The notes: generated by a model from the letters alone, not told the origin. A stretch of 64,000 nucleotides of DNA from Bifidobacterium primatium (GCF_002802875.1 NZ_PEBI01000003.1:350306-414305); one strand, 5' to 3'; counted from the first letter of the stretch, positions 26,978-35,676 are shown. Numbers and translations: made by a program.

Positions 26978-28138
26978 TCAGCGCGCTTCCTTGCGTTCGT
27001 AGCGCAGAGCGAATGTGGCGAGCAGCAGCACCGCGACCACGGTGAACGGTAGACCCGCCAGTCCGGTGACGTGGTAGTTCATGCCGGAGGCGTTCAACGC
27101 CATGCCGCCGACCAGTGAGCCCACGGCGTTGCCGCCGTTGAAGCCGATCTGCACGGCGGCGCCGCCGATGAGCTCGCCGCCGCCCTTGCCGGCGTCGGCC
27201 ATGAGCAGCATCTGCGGACCGTTGATGAAGAACAGCCCGAACGCGATCCAGAACGTGAGGATGGCACAGGTGACGAGGTTCCCCGGAACGAGGAACACCA
27301 TAAGCAGGCCTATGGCGGAGATGGCCTGCCCTGCGGAAGCCGTCGCGGCGTGAAGCCACCGGTCGGCCAGATGCGAGCCGGCGAGACCGCCGACGACCAT
27401 GCCGAATCCGGCGAGCATCATGAGCAATGGCACGAACTGCGAATCGTAGCCGCCGGTCTTCTGCAGCCATGGAGAGACGTAGCTCCACCAGCAGAACACG
27501 CCGGAGTTGCCGACGAACACGGCTCCGAGCACCAGCCACGGACCGGGCTTGGCGAGGAAGCGGAACTGCCCGGCGAGGCCGGCGTCCGGCACGGCGGGGA
27601 TGAGCGGCATCCAAGCCAGCGTGAGCACGATGGTGAGTGCCGAGCCAAGCGCCAAGATCACGAAGGCAAGACGCCAGTCTAGGTATTCGGCGAGCAGGGT
27701 CCCGGCGGGCACGCCGAACATGTTGGCGATGGTCTGGCCGGTGACCATAACGGACACGGCCTTGCCCTCATGCCCCTTGTCGGCGAGCGCCTTCGCTATG
27801 ACTGTGCCGGTGCCGAAGAACGCGCCATGCGGCAGGCCTGCGATGAAACGGGCGATGACGAGAACGATGGCGTTCGGCGCGGCCGCGCTCATGGCGTTGC
27901 CGATGAGGGCGAGCGCCATGAACAGGATCACCAGATGCTTGGGACTGGTCTTGCGGCCGAAGACGAGCATGGTCACGCCGACGCATACGCCGATCGCGTA
28001 TGCGGAGATGAAGTGGCCGGCCGTGGGGATGGAGACGTGTGTGGCCGAGGCGGCCTGGGGCAGGATGCCCATCATCACGAATTCGGCGGCGCCGAGCACG
28101 AAGGCTCCGGCGGCGATGGACAGCAGGCTCTTCTTCAT
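26978..28138 (-). CDS. MFS transporter, DHA1/AraJ-type
   Basis: 386 residues, twelve predicted helices. The opening LSIAAGAFVLGAAEFVMMGI is the hallmark of the AraJ/YdhP group, and RFIAGLPHGAFFGTGTVIAK and MVTGQTIANMFGVPAGTLLA are conserved transport motifs. These exporters act on sugars, nucleosides or drugs; the substrate cannot be read from sequence. Start ATG follows GAAAGAG. It is divergent from a phzF-type gene; the spacer holds a repeated element (see 28203-28401). Confidence 0.87.
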   Translation of the reverse strand: MKKSLLSIAAGAFVLGAAEFVMMGILPQAASATHVSIPTAGHFISAYAIGVCVGVTMLVFGRKTSPKHLVILFMALALIGNAMSAAAPNAIVLVIARFIAGLPHGAFFGTGTVIAKALADKGHEGKAVSVMVTGQTIANMFGVPAGTLLAEYLDWRLAFVILALGSALTIVLTLAWMPLIPAVPDAGLAGQFRFLAKPGPWLVLGAVFVGNSGVFCWWSYVSPWLQKTGGYDSQFVPLLMMLAGFGMVVGGLAGSHLADRWLHAATASAGQAISAIGLLMVFLVPGNLVTCAILTFWIAFGLFFINGPQMLLMADAGKGGGELIGGAAVQIGFNGGNAVGSLVGGMALNASGMNYHVTGLAGLPFTVVAVLLLATFALRYERKEAR

Positions 28139-28202
28139 GGAGGCTCTCTTTCCTCTCATATGGGAAGTATTCGTATTCGGGACTGATATAGCGTACCGCC
28201 AA

Positions 28203-28401
28203 TGGTTACCGCTCACAAAACGTTTGAGCGCAATCGGTCACAAATCGTCGGCAAAGTCGTATGAGCCTTCTGCGGGAGGAACATCATGCCGATTATTCAA
28301 TCGGTGTTTCCTGCATGGGGTTCTATTCCGAGGATCGTGCGGGACGGGGCCCATACCGGAACGGTCTCCGTCGATCCACCGACGGTTATCGCTCACCAAC
28401 G
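28203..28401. repeat. two copies of a GGTTAyCGCTCAC element between divergent MFS and phzF genes
   Basis: The first copy is at 28203-28222 (GGTTACCGCTCACAAAACG) and the second at 28383-28401 (GGTTATCGCTCACCAACG), about 16 of 19 positions alike with one gap, 180 bases apart. Each lies near the promoter side of one of the two divergent genes, as expected for sites of a shared regulator. This spacer of 279 bases holds no other gene that I can see. Confidence 0.4.
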
Positions 28402-28417
28402 CGGTTACAATGACGTT

Positions 28418-29221
28418 ATGCAACAGTATGTGGTCGATGCGTTCACCGACAGGGTTTTCAGGGGGAATCCGGCCGCGGTGTGTCTGCCGCCCTCCTGGCC
28501 GTCCGACGAATTGATGGCGGACATTGCGATGGAGAACCGGCTTTCGGAGACCGCATTCATCGTGCGCGAGCCTGAGGGTTACCATCTGCGATGGTTCACA
28601 CCGGGTGGCGAAATCGATTTGTGCGGCCATGCCACCCTTGCATCCGCCTATGTGGTGCTGCATTTCGTGGAGCCGAAAGCCGACGAGGTGCACTTTCATA
28701 CGATGAGCGGCGAATTATCCGTGGTACGACGACGAGACGAGTCGGGCCGAGAGATCTTTGTCATGGATTTTCCCGCCTATGACCTTACGTCGGTTCCCGT
28801 CACCGATGCGATGGAACAGGCGCTGGGTGCGAGGCCCGTCGAGGCATGGCTGGGCCGTGACCTGCTGTGCGTGATGGACGGCGAAAGGACCGTGCGCGGT
28901 CTGACACCGGATATGACGTTGATGGCAAAGCTGGATGGACTGCTGGTCAATGTCACGGCGGCCGGCGAAGCGGGAACGGGCTTCGACTGCGTCTCCCGTT
29001 CGTTCGCGCCGAAGCTCGGCATAGTCGAGGACCCGGTCTGCGGCTCGGGCCACTGCCATATCCTCCCCTATTGGAGCCGTCGTTTCGGCAAGTCGAATCT
29101 GGTGGCCTGTCAGGCGTCCGAACGCGGAGGAATCATCCACGCATCGGTCGGTGACGGCCGTGTAAGCCTCGGCGGCGAGGCTGCGTTGTTTTCCATGGGC
29201 GAGATACTGCCGAATCACTGA
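28418..29221 (+). CDS. PhzF-family isomerase/epimerase-like protein
   Basis: 267 residues of the diaminopimelate-epimerase-like fold. It has DAFTDRVFRGNPAAVCLPP, NRLSETAFIV, RWFTPGGEIDLCGHATLASA (family signature) and EDPVCGSGHCHILPYW. Family members include the phenazine isomerase PhzF and uncharacterised metabolite isomerases; no other phenazine gene is nearby, so phenazine synthesis is unlikely. The ATG lacks an SD but TACAAT (28406-28411) ends 6 bases before it, which suggests a leaderless transcript. Confidence 0.88.
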   Translation: MQQYVVDAFTDRVFRGNPAAVCLPPSWPSDELMADIAMENRLSETAFIVREPEGYHLRWFTPGGEIDLCGHATLASAYVVLHFVEPKADEVHFHTMSGELSVVRRRDESGREIFVMDFPAYDLTSVPVTDAMEQALGARPVEAWLGRDLLCVMDGERTVRGLTPDMTLMAKLDGLLVNVTAAGEAGTGFDCVSRSFAPKLGIVEDPVCGSGHCHILPYWSRRFGKSNLVACQASERGGIIHASVGDGRVSLGGEAALFSMGEILPNH

Positions 29222-29240
29222 GGTTTTCACGTTTTTTGCG

Positions 29241-29283
29241 AGTGGGGTTCCGTTCCGGACAATCATCGGAACGGAGCCCCACT
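29241..29283. terminator. bidirectional terminator between phzF-type gene and ychF
   Basis: 17-base arms with one G-T wobble (29241-29257 and 29267-29283) around a 9-base loop, 20 bases after the plus-strand stop and 63 bases beyond the minus-strand stop. Confidence 0.75.
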
Positions 29284-29346
29284 TGGCATGATTTCGGTTA
29301 CGCCCCTCCGCTGCTCCTCGCGGGGGCGGAGAATCCACTATTTCCA

Positions 29347-30441
29347 CTATTTCGAGACGTTGAACTTGAACTCGACGATGTCGCCGTCCTGCATGACGTA
29401 GTCGCGGCCCTCCTGGCGGAGCTTACCTTCCTCCTTGATCTTCGTCATGGAGCCTTCGGCGGCCACGAAGTCGTCGTAGGAGACGATGTCGGCCTTGATG
29501 AAGCCCTTCTCGAAGTCGGTGTGGATGACGCCGGCGGCCTGCGGAGCGGTGTAGCCCTTGTGGATCTGCCAGGCGCGCACCTCCTTCTCGCCGGCGGTGA
29601 GGAAGGTGGACAGGCCGAGGATGTCGAAGCCGACGCGGGCCAGCTGGTCGAGGCCGGATTCGGTCAGTCCCGCGTCCTCGAGCATCTCGCGGGCGTCCGC
29701 CTCGTCGAGTTCGGTGAGGTCGGCCTCGAACTGGGCGTTGAGGAACACGGCCGGGGCGGGGGCCACGGAGTCGGCGAGCTTCTTCTTCAGGTCGTCGTTC
29801 TGCAGCTCGTCGTCGTCCACGTTGAACACGTAGATGAACGGCTTGGCGGTGAGCAGGTGCAGGTCGTAGACATCGGCCTTGTCGATCTTGCCCGCGGCGG
29901 CGGCGTGGTCGATGGTCTCGCCGGCCTCGAGAATCTCCTTGGCCTTCTTGACGGCCTCGAAGTACGCGGGCTCAATCTTCTTGCCGCGCAGGTCCTTCTC
30001 GAGTTTCGGCAGTGCGTTCTCGATGGTCTGCATGTCGGCGAGGATGAGCTCGGTGTTGATGGTGTCGATGTCGTCGGCGGGGTCGATTTTGCCGTTGACG
30101 TGCACGATGTCGTCGTCCTCGAAGGCGCGCACGACCTCGCAGATGGCGTCGGCCTCGCGGATGTTCGCCAGGAACTTGTTGCCCAGGCCCTCGCCCTCGG
30201 AGGCGCCCTTGACGATGCCGGCGATGTCGACGAAGGTCACGGTGGCGGGCACGATCTTCTCGGTGTGCACGAGCTCGGCGAGCACGGGCAGGCGTTTGTC
30301 GGGCAGCGGCACGATGCCGGTGTTCGGCTCGATGGTGGCGAACGGGTAGTTCTCCGCAAGCACGTTGTTGCGGGTCAGCGCGTTGAACATGGTGGACTTG
30401 CCGACGTTCGGCAGACCGACGATTCCAATAGTTAAAGACAT
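29347..30441 (-). CDS. ychF: redox-regulated ATPase/GTPase YchF (OLA1 family)
   Basis: 364 residues, the standard length. Walker A in GIVGLPNVGKSTMFNAL, switch region FATIEPNTG, DIAGIVKGASEGEGLGNKFL (G3) and the TGS domain ending in GDIVEFKFNVSK. The family binds ribosomes and prefers ATP; it influences translation and stress responses. The start ATG (MSLTIGIVG) follows GGGAGAC; an upstream in-frame ATG would add a non-conserved leader. Separated from the next operon by a long leader region. Confidence 0.95.
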   Translation of the reverse strand: MSLTIGIVGLPNVGKSTMFNALTRNNVLAENYPFATIEPNTGIVPLPDKRLPVLAELVHTEKIVPATVTFVDIAGIVKGASEGEGLGNKFLANIREADAICEVVRAFEDDDIVHVNGKIDPADDIDTINTELILADMQTIENALPKLEKDLRGKKIEPAYFEAVKKAKEILEAGETIDHAAAAGKIDKADVYDLHLLTAKPFIYVFNVDDDELQNDDLKKKLADSVAPAPAVFLNAQFEADLTELDEADAREMLEDAGLTESGLDQLARVGFDILGLSTFLTAGEKEVRAWQIHKGYTAPQAAGVIHTDFEKGFIKADIVSYDDFVAAEGSMTKIKEEGKLRQEGRDYVMQDGDIVEFKFNVSK

Positions 30442-30515
30442 GTCTCCCAGTCTAAGGGTTCGGGGGACATCGGCGGGCATGGCGTCCTGCCGCGCATCGG
30501 ACGCGACGACGGGTC

Positions 30516-30557
30516 CTTATAAATGCCGTTTATAGGAGGTAATCATGTTTCCTATAA
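30516..30557 (+). promoter_or_regulatory. two mutually exclusive hairpins around the 22-codon ORF start
   Basis: Hairpin A pairs TATAAA (30518-30523) with TTTATA (30529-30534), extended by a wobble and one more pair. Hairpin B pairs TTATAGGA (30530-30537) with TCCTATAA (30550-30557), 8 exact pairs. The strands 30530-30534 are used by both, so only one can form. B would sequester part of the AGGAGG at 30534-30539 and hold the ATG at 30545 in its loop. Confidence 0.4.
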
Positions 30558-30613
30558 CGAAATTCCGGCGACGCAATCACGACACACCAAAGTTTTGTTA
30601 TGGTGGTTATTGA
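30545..30613 (+). CDS. possible 22-residue leader peptide
   Basis: ATG preceded by a perfect AGGAGG with a 5-base spacer. The product has 22 residues, is basic in the middle (Phe-Arg-Arg-Arg) and ends Phe-Cys-Tyr-Gly-Gly-Tyr. The ORF is 320 bases upstream of an amino-acid ABC operon. A regulatory leader peptide is possible, but no protein family supports it and it could be a chance ORF; the good SD is the main argument. Confidence 0.35.
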   Translation: MFPITKFRRRNHDTPKFCYGGY

Positions 30614-30664
30614 TTTGCTGATAGCACGTCATAAACGATGTTCATAACCATGGGAGGTCCCTTC

Positions 30665-30682
30665 ATGGGCTCGACGCTTTGA
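30665..30682 (+). CDS. possible 5-codon mini-ORF (MGSTL)
   Basis: Encodes Met-Gly-Ser-Thr-Leu followed by TGA. GGGAGG (30652-30657) lies 7 bases before the ATG, a near-ideal ribosome-binding site. Too short to be a protein; if translated it would act only through ribosome occupancy of the leader. Confidence 0.2.
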   Translation: MGSTL

Positions 30683-30934
30683 CGACCGGCGCATGCCCCG
30701 TCAAAACACCAATGACCGCAACGTTTCCATAGACAGATGACGACGCTTCGACGTCGTCCGTCAAACGTCTGACGTCATTCTCCCGCAACCGCCACCGGAC
30801 GGCTCCGCGGCCGATGGCGTTCTTCGGGCGGTCGAAAAACCCGTATGGTATTCACAGACGTTTTTCAAGAGAAAAAGACTCATGCAAAGCAAAGAGATAG
30901 AGATAAGAATTCACGGATCGGAGGAGGCTGCACG

Positions 30935-31594
30935 ATGAGCTGGCAAGTCATCCAACAGGCCCTCCCCCTGTTCCGCAAGGCCTTCGTACTGACGCTTGAG
31001 CTTTCGGCCATCGGCGTCGTGCTGGCGACCATCCTGGGACTGGTCATCGCGCTGCTGCGTGAATACAAGGTGCCGGTCCTCTCCCAGATCTGCGCCACGT
31101 TCGAGGAGCTGCTCCGCAATACCCCGTTGCTGATTCAGCTGTTCTTCCTGTACTACGGCTTCCCGTCGATCGGACTGAAGCTCAGCGCCCAGGCATGCGC
31201 CATCATCGGCATCTCGCTGCTCGGCGCAGCCTACATGTCCGGCGCGTTCCGCGGAGGATTCAGCGGCATCCCGACCATCCAGGTGGAATCCGCCAAGGCG
31301 CTGGGCCTCTCCCCGCTGCAGATGGTGCGCCACGTGACGCTTCCCCAAGGACTGACGCGCAGCGTGCCGGCCGTGGCCGCCAACGCGATCTTCCTGGTCA
31401 AGGAGACGTCGGTGTTCACCGTCATCGCCGTGCCGGAGCTGACCAACACGGCCCGCGACCTCATCGGCATGTACTACCGCACCGACGAGTACCTGCTCAT
31501 GCTGGTCGTCGCCTACGCCATCATCCTCATCCCGCTGTCCGTCGTGCTGACGCTGCTCGAAAGGAGGGTCCGTCGTGGTACTTTCGGCGATTGA
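30935..31594 (+). CDS. polar amino-acid ABC transporter permease (first)
   Basis: 219-residue inner-membrane permease of the His/Glu/Gln/Arg/opine family, about five helices. It shows the LLRNTPLLIQLFFLYYGFPS signature and the EAA loop (SAKALGLSPLQMVRHVTLPQ) that contacts the ATPase. Start ATG follows GGAGGAGG; a longer frame upstream covers leader sequence. Next gene overlaps by 20 bases. Part of the four-gene import operon with ATPase and lipoprotein. Confidence 0.92.
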   Translation: MSWQVIQQALPLFRKAFVLTLELSAIGVVLATILGLVIALLREYKVPVLSQICATFEELLRNTPLLIQLFFLYYGFPSIGLKLSAQACAIIGISLLGAAYMSGAFRGGFSGIPTIQVESAKALGLSPLQMVRHVTLPQGLTRSVPAVAANAIFLVKETSVFTVIAVPELTNTARDLIGMYYRTDEYLLMLVVAYAIILIPLSVVLTLLERRVRRGTFGD

Positions 31595-32303
31595 TTCCGC
31601 AACGACCGTGCTGGCCGCCGACTCCGGCTGGACGATTCTGTTCACGGGCGACAACCTCACCCGCCTGCTCGGCGGCCTGTGGACGTCGGTAAGCGTGGCC
31701 GGACTGGCGCTGGTCTTCGGCATTCCGCTGGGCGTCGTGCTCGGCGCGCTGCGCATCATGCACAATCCGGTGCTGCGCGCCGTGCTGCGCCTGTATCTTG
31801 AGTTCTTCCGCATCATCCCGACGCTGGTCATCCTGTTCCTCTTCTACTACATCCTGCCTCGTGAGATGGGCGTACAGGTGGACGGCGAGACCATCGCCGT
31901 GGTGGCATTCGGCCTGTGGGTCGCCGCCGAGATCAGCGACGTCGTGCGCGGTGCGCTCATCTCCGTGCCCGAGCATCAGGTCGACGCCGGCAAGGCACTG
32001 GGCATGAACGGCCTGCAGCTGCTGTGGTACGTGAGGCTCCCCCAGTCGGTGAACCTCATGGTGCCGGCGACCATCAACCTGGCGGCGCGTGTGATCATGA
32101 CCACCTCGCTGCTGCTGCTCATCAGCGTGATCGACGTCGTCACCGTCGGTCAGCAGATCATGGAGGCGAACCGCATGGCCCACCCGGATTCCGCGTTCTG
32201 GGTGTACGGATTCGTGTTCCTGCTGTATTTCATCGTGTGCTGGCCCCTGGCGATGATCGCCCGGGCCCTGGAGAAGCGTGCCAAGGAGCGTAACAATGGC
32301 TGA
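31575..32303 (+). CDS. polar amino-acid ABC transporter permease (second)
   Basis: 242 residues, second permease of the importer. It has a short periplasmic-side N-terminus, then helices, FFRIIPTLVILFLFYYILPR (equivalent to the R-N-TPLL signature) and the EAA loop DAGKALGMNGLQLLWYVRLP. The GTG start lies inside the end of the first permease, with AAAGGAGGG just upstream. Together the two permeases form the heterodimeric channel. Confidence 0.9.
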   Translation: MVLSAIDSATTVLAADSGWTILFTGDNLTRLLGGLWTSVSVAGLALVFGIPLGVVLGALRIMHNPVLRAVLRLYLEFFRIIPTLVILFLFYYILPREMGVQVDGETIAVVAFGLWVAAEISDVVRGALISVPEHQVDAGKALGMNGLQLLWYVRLPQSVNLMVPATINLAARVIMTTSLLLLISVIDVVTVGQQIMEANRMAHPDSAFWVYGFVFLLYFIVCWPLAMIARALEKRAKERNNG

Positions 32304-33063
32304 TTCGAACAACGACGAGATCCTGCTGTCCGTGCAGCATCTCAAGAAGGCGTACGGCGACCACGAGGTCCTCAAGGACATCAGCTTCGACGTACCGCGC
32401 GGCAAGGTGTTCGTGCTGCTCGGACCCTCCGGATCGGGCAAGTCCACGCTCATCCGCTGCCTCAACGGCCTGGAGACCATCCAGGGCGGCACCATCTCGT
32501 TCAAGGGCAAGCCCATCGATGGCAGCGAGAAGACCTGGCGCAAGCTGCGCACCGAAATCGGCATGGTGTTCCAGAGCTACGACCTGTTCCCGAACCTCAC
32601 CGTGGCGCAGAACATCCTGCTCGGCCCCACCAAGGTGCAGAAGCGCCCGAAGGCCGAGGTCGAGCAGCAGATGGACAAGCTCCTCGCCGACGTGCAGCTG
32701 AGCGAATACAAGAACGCGTATCCGCGCGAGCTCTCCGGCGGCCAGAAGCAGCGCATCGCCATCGTGCGCGCGCTGACCATGAACCCCGAACTCATGCTGT
32801 TCGACGAGGTGACCGCCTCGCTCGACCCGGAGATGGTGCGCGAGGTGCTCGAGCTCATGCTCGGCCTGGCCGAACACCACATGACCATGATCGTGGTGAC
32901 GCATGAGATGGAGTTCGCCCGTCGCGTGGCCGACACCGTGCTCTTCCTCGAAAACGGCGTCATCCTCGAAAGGCAGTCGGGCCACGATTTCTTCGCCAAC
33001 CCCGAAACCGACCGCGCCAAGGCGTTCCTTGAGAGCATGGCGCCGATCAGCGACGAGGAGTAG
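32296..33063 (+). CDS. polar amino-acid ABC transporter ATP-binding protein
   Basis: 255-residue ATPase. Walker A GPSGSGKST, Q-loop FQSYDLFPNLTVAQNIL, signature LSGGQKQRIAI and Walker B LMLFDEVTASLDPE (the DEPTS of most relatives reads DEVTA), followed by the H-loop in VVTHEMEFAR. ATG follows AAGGAG and overlaps the upstream permease by 8 bases. Energises the amino-acid importer. Confidence 0.95.
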   Translation: MADSNNDEILLSVQHLKKAYGDHEVLKDISFDVPRGKVFVLLGPSGSGKSTLIRCLNGLETIQGGTISFKGKPIDGSEKTWRKLRTEIGMVFQSYDLFPNLTVAQNILLGPTKVQKRPKAEVEQQMDKLLADVQLSEYKNAYPRELSGGQKQRIAIVRALTMNPELMLFDEVTASLDPEMVREVLELMLGLAEHHMTMIVVTHEMEFARRVADTVLFLENGVILERQSGHDFFANPETDRAKAFLESMAPISDEE

Positions 33064-33133
33064 GCGGAGGCGTCAGCCTTTCGGATTTTTCAAGTTTTCT
33101 AAAGGGATTCATCACATAGAGAGGACAGTAACG

Positions 33134-33979
33134 ATGAATACACTCAAGAAGGTCATCGCCGGTGTGCTGGCTGGCGTCACCATGATCTCGCTCGCCGCCT
33201 GCGGCGGTTCCAGCAGCTCCGATGGCGCGGCTTCCTCCCAGCAGGGCCAGACCGTCGAGCAGATCAAGAAGGCCGGCACCATCCGCATCGCCACCTTCGG
33301 CGACCTGCCGCCCTACGGCTACGTGAAGAACGACGGCACCCGCGCCGGCTACGACGTCGCCCTCGGCAACCAGGTGGCCAAGGACCTCGGCGTGAAGGTC
33401 GACTGGGTTCAGGTGAACGCCGACGGTCGCGTGGACGCCCTCAAGTCCGACAAGGTCGACCTCGTGCTCGCCAACTTCACCGTGACCGACGAGCGCAAGC
33501 AGGTCGTCGACTTCGCCAGCCCGTACATGAAGGTCTCCATCGGCGTGGTCTCCCCCGACAAGGCCAAGATCACCAGCGCCGACCAGCTCAAGGGCAAGAC
33601 CCTGGCCGTGACCAAGGGCACCACCGCCGAGACGTTCTTCACCCAGAACTACCCCGACGTGAACCTGCAGAAGTTCGATTCCAAGACCCAGCAGTTCCAG
33701 GCGTTCAAGGACGGCCGCGCCGACGCGCTCGCCGACGACAACACCTACCTGTACGCGTGGGCCAAGGACAACAAGGGCTACACCGTGGGCATCAAGACCC
33801 TCGGCGAGGAATCCACCATCTCCCCGGCCGTGAAGAAGGGCAACAAGAGCCTGCTCGACTGGACCAACAAGGAGATCAAGACCCTCACCGAGCAGGGCTT
33901 CTTCGAGAAGGCCTACCAGTCCGAGCTCGCCCCGAGCTTCACCTCCGACATCAAGCCGGAGGACGTCATCATCAAGTGA
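33134..33979 (+). CDS. amino-acid-binding lipoprotein of the ABC importer, CjaA-like
   Basis: 281 residues. Signal peptide ending in a lipobox with Cys23 (SLAACGG), so it is tethered to the outer face of the membrane. The SBP family 3 domain includes TIRIATFGDLPPYGYV, LANFTVTDERKQVVDFASPY and MKVSIGVVSPDKA. The run LANFTVTxER...VDFAxPYMKVxxGVVSP matches cysteine-binding CjaA-type proteins, so cysteine or cystine is the best guess; glutamate or another polar amino acid remains possible. Last gene of the operon; a terminator follows. Confidence 0.9.
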   Translation: MNTLKKVIAGVLAGVTMISLAACGGSSSSDGAASSQQGQTVEQIKKAGTIRIATFGDLPPYGYVKNDGTRAGYDVALGNQVAKDLGVKVDWVQVNADGRVDALKSDKVDLVLANFTVTDERKQVVDFASPYMKVSIGVVSPDKAKITSADQLKGKTLAVTKGTTAETFFTQNYPDVNLQKFDSKTQQFQAFKDGRADALADDNTYLYAWAKDNKGYTVGIKTLGEESTISPAVKKGNKSLLDWTNKEIKTLTEQGFFEKAYQSELAPSFTSDIKPEDVIIK

Positions 33980-34023
33980 TGACGCTCGTGGCCTGAGGTT
34001 CAGGCTCACCGCATGACGATAGC

Positions 34024-34066
34024 GAAATCGCCTGGGATTCCAGATCATGGAGTCTCAGGCGATTTC
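34024..34066 (+). terminator. operon terminator after the amino-acid ABC genes
   Basis: Perfect 11-base outer arms (34024-34034 and 34056-34066) plus a further inner stem, followed by TTTGTTT. It lies 45 bases after the binding-protein stop and is a good intrinsic terminator; the A-rich other side may also serve the minus-strand gene. Confidence 0.8.
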
Positions 34067-34150
34067 TTTGTTTACGGTCATGGAAACGGGCATCATCCCA
34101 TCCAGCCGGCCGTCGGTCGCCATCCCCTCAAGGGGAAGACAGCGGAGGAG

Positions 34151-35590
34151 CTATTGCAGGTCGGCGAGGTCGCCGCGGTTCAGGGCCTCCTCGTAAAGCC
34201 GCCGGAACACGCGCGTACCGTGATGCACGCCGTCGTGCTCGAACTCGTTGGTCACCCATGCGTGGGAGTTCCCGACACGGGAGAGCGTGTCGAGCTGCAT
34301 TCCCGAATCCACGTACATGTCGTCGTGGTAGACGGCCGCCTGCAACGGCACGTCGTTACGGGCCAGCCGGTCGGCGTCGTAGATGCGACCGAAACGCGTG
34401 TCCTCCATGAGCAGCTCCACCGCCGGTTTGAATGGTCTGAGGGAACTGTCCTCGTCGAACATCCACGGGAACACGGCCTCGCCGGTGAACATGAGCGGCC
34501 GCGCGGTCGTCGCGAATTCGGGATGGCGTTCCAGCTCATGCTGTGCAGCCCATCGAATCGGCCGCTCCATCTCGCCGTCCGCGTAGATGAACTCCTGCAA
34601 CGGCCAGTACAGCGGCCGCTCGTACGATGCCGTACGCGCCAGCACGTTCATGAGGAAGCCCGTGGAAAGGGCCGCCGGCGCCTGGCCAAACGCATGGTCG
34701 GCGTGGGTCACGCCCGATTCGTCGTCCTCGGGCAGAATCGCCCCGTCTCCCCCGGTGAACGCCTGGTCGACGAGCCAGTGCAACCGCTCGAAGCTCGGCT
34801 TCATGCCGAAGTCGCTGCCCAGCATCTGCAGACGACGCACGGAGAACGGGTCACCGTTCGGCAGGGTGACATCGCCCTGCGCCAGACGGTCGGCGATGGC
34901 GGCCACACGGCGCGCATCCTGCGGGTAACGCTCATAATACTGCCGGGTCTTCATGGCCATGCGCGGGAACGTGTGCGCATACACCTCGGCGGCATCCGCC
35001 GGCACATGCGGAATGCCGCCCGTGGTGAACGACGCGGCCAATCCATGCGGATACAGCGACAGATACGTGAGCGTAAGGAAGCCGCCGTAGCTTTGGCCGA
35101 GGCTCACCCAGCGCGCGCCGTCGAACTCCTTGAGCCTCAGATATTCGAAGTCCCGGACGATGGAGTCGGCGAGGAACAGCTTCAGATAGTCGGCGGCCCG
35201 GCGCGCGCCCATGCCCGAAATGACCTGTGCGTCGATACGCGAGGATCGGCCGGTGCCGCGCTGGTCGGGCAGGACCACGCGGAAGTGTTTGATGGCTTCG
35301 GCAATCCATCCGTCATCGTCCGGCCCAAGCGGCCGCGGGCACTGCCCGCCGGGACCGCCCTGCAGGAAGACCAGCAGCGGCAGGTCGTCATGCACATGAT
35401 CGGGCGCGCACAGCACCCGGTAGAACAGGCTCAATGTGGGAGGAAATCCGTCGTCGACGTCCTTCGACGACTTCGGCAGCCCCGAACGCATGACATCGGC
35501 GGGATTCGCGCCGTTCCAATCAGTCGGCACGGCGATGGCATGGTCCTCCACATACAGGCCCGGCACATAGTATTTCCCCAGCAATGGCAT
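34151..35590 (-). CDS. prolyl aminopeptidase-like alpha/beta hydrolase (S33)
   Basis: 479 residues. N-terminal oxyanion region FLQGGPGGQCPRP, nucleophile elbow SLGQSYGGFLTLTYL with Ser about residue 168 and DQRGTGRSSR are typical of proline iminopeptidases, which remove N-terminal proline from peptides. A lid region precedes the C-terminal part with MYVDSGMQLD and HAWVTNEFEHDGVHHGTRVF, where the catalytic His probably lies. ATG follows AAGGAGCG. Exact substrate range is not decided. Cytoplasmic; divergent from the sensor-kinase gene. Confidence 0.87.
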   Translation of the reverse strand: MPLLGKYYVPGLYVEDHAIAVPTDWNGANPADVMRSGLPKSSKDVDDGFPPTLSLFYRVLCAPDHVHDDLPLLVFLQGGPGGQCPRPLGPDDDGWIAEAIKHFRVVLPDQRGTGRSSRIDAQVISGMGARRAADYLKLFLADSIVRDFEYLRLKEFDGARWVSLGQSYGGFLTLTYLSLYPHGLAASFTTGGIPHVPADAAEVYAHTFPRMAMKTRQYYERYPQDARRVAAIADRLAQGDVTLPNGDPFSVRRLQMLGSDFGMKPSFERLHWLVDQAFTGGDGAILPEDDESGVTHADHAFGQAPAALSTGFLMNVLARTASYERPLYWPLQEFIYADGEMERPIRWAAQHELERHPEFATTARPLMFTGEAVFPWMFDEDSSLRPFKPAVELLMEDTRFGRIYDADRLARNDVPLQAAVYHDDMYVDSGMQLDTLSRVGNSHAWVTNEFEHDGVHHGTRVFRRLYEEALNRGDLADLQ

Positions 35591-35676
35591 GATGTTCGCT
35601 CCTTGTTCGTAACGTCATCGAACGCCATCATTGTCGCACCGAAGTATGTCGAAATCATCATCCGAGGAGAATCATC

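Larger units (their letters stand above)
30442..30934 (+). promoter_or_regulatory. long leader/regulatory region before the amino-acid ABC operon
   Basis: 493 bases without a conventional gene. Contents: a hairpin pair at 30516-30557, a 22-codon ORF (30545-30613) and a 5-codon ORF (30665-30682) both with near-ideal SD sequences, a possible promoter TTGTTA-N18-TGATAG (30595-30624), a 7-base inverted repeat (30604-30610 with 30644-30650), two hairpins at 30737-30776, and an A/G-rich stretch (30868-30906) before the GGAGGAGG ribosome-binding site. The layout suggests post-initiation control of the operon. I do not recognise a known riboswitch. Confidence 0.5.

Noticed and set aside
30845-30934. 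Longer N-terminus of the first permease
   Set aside because: The ATG at 30845 lacks an SD, adds a Lys/Arg-rich non-conserved stretch, and the GGAGGAGG lies directly before the ATG at 30935.
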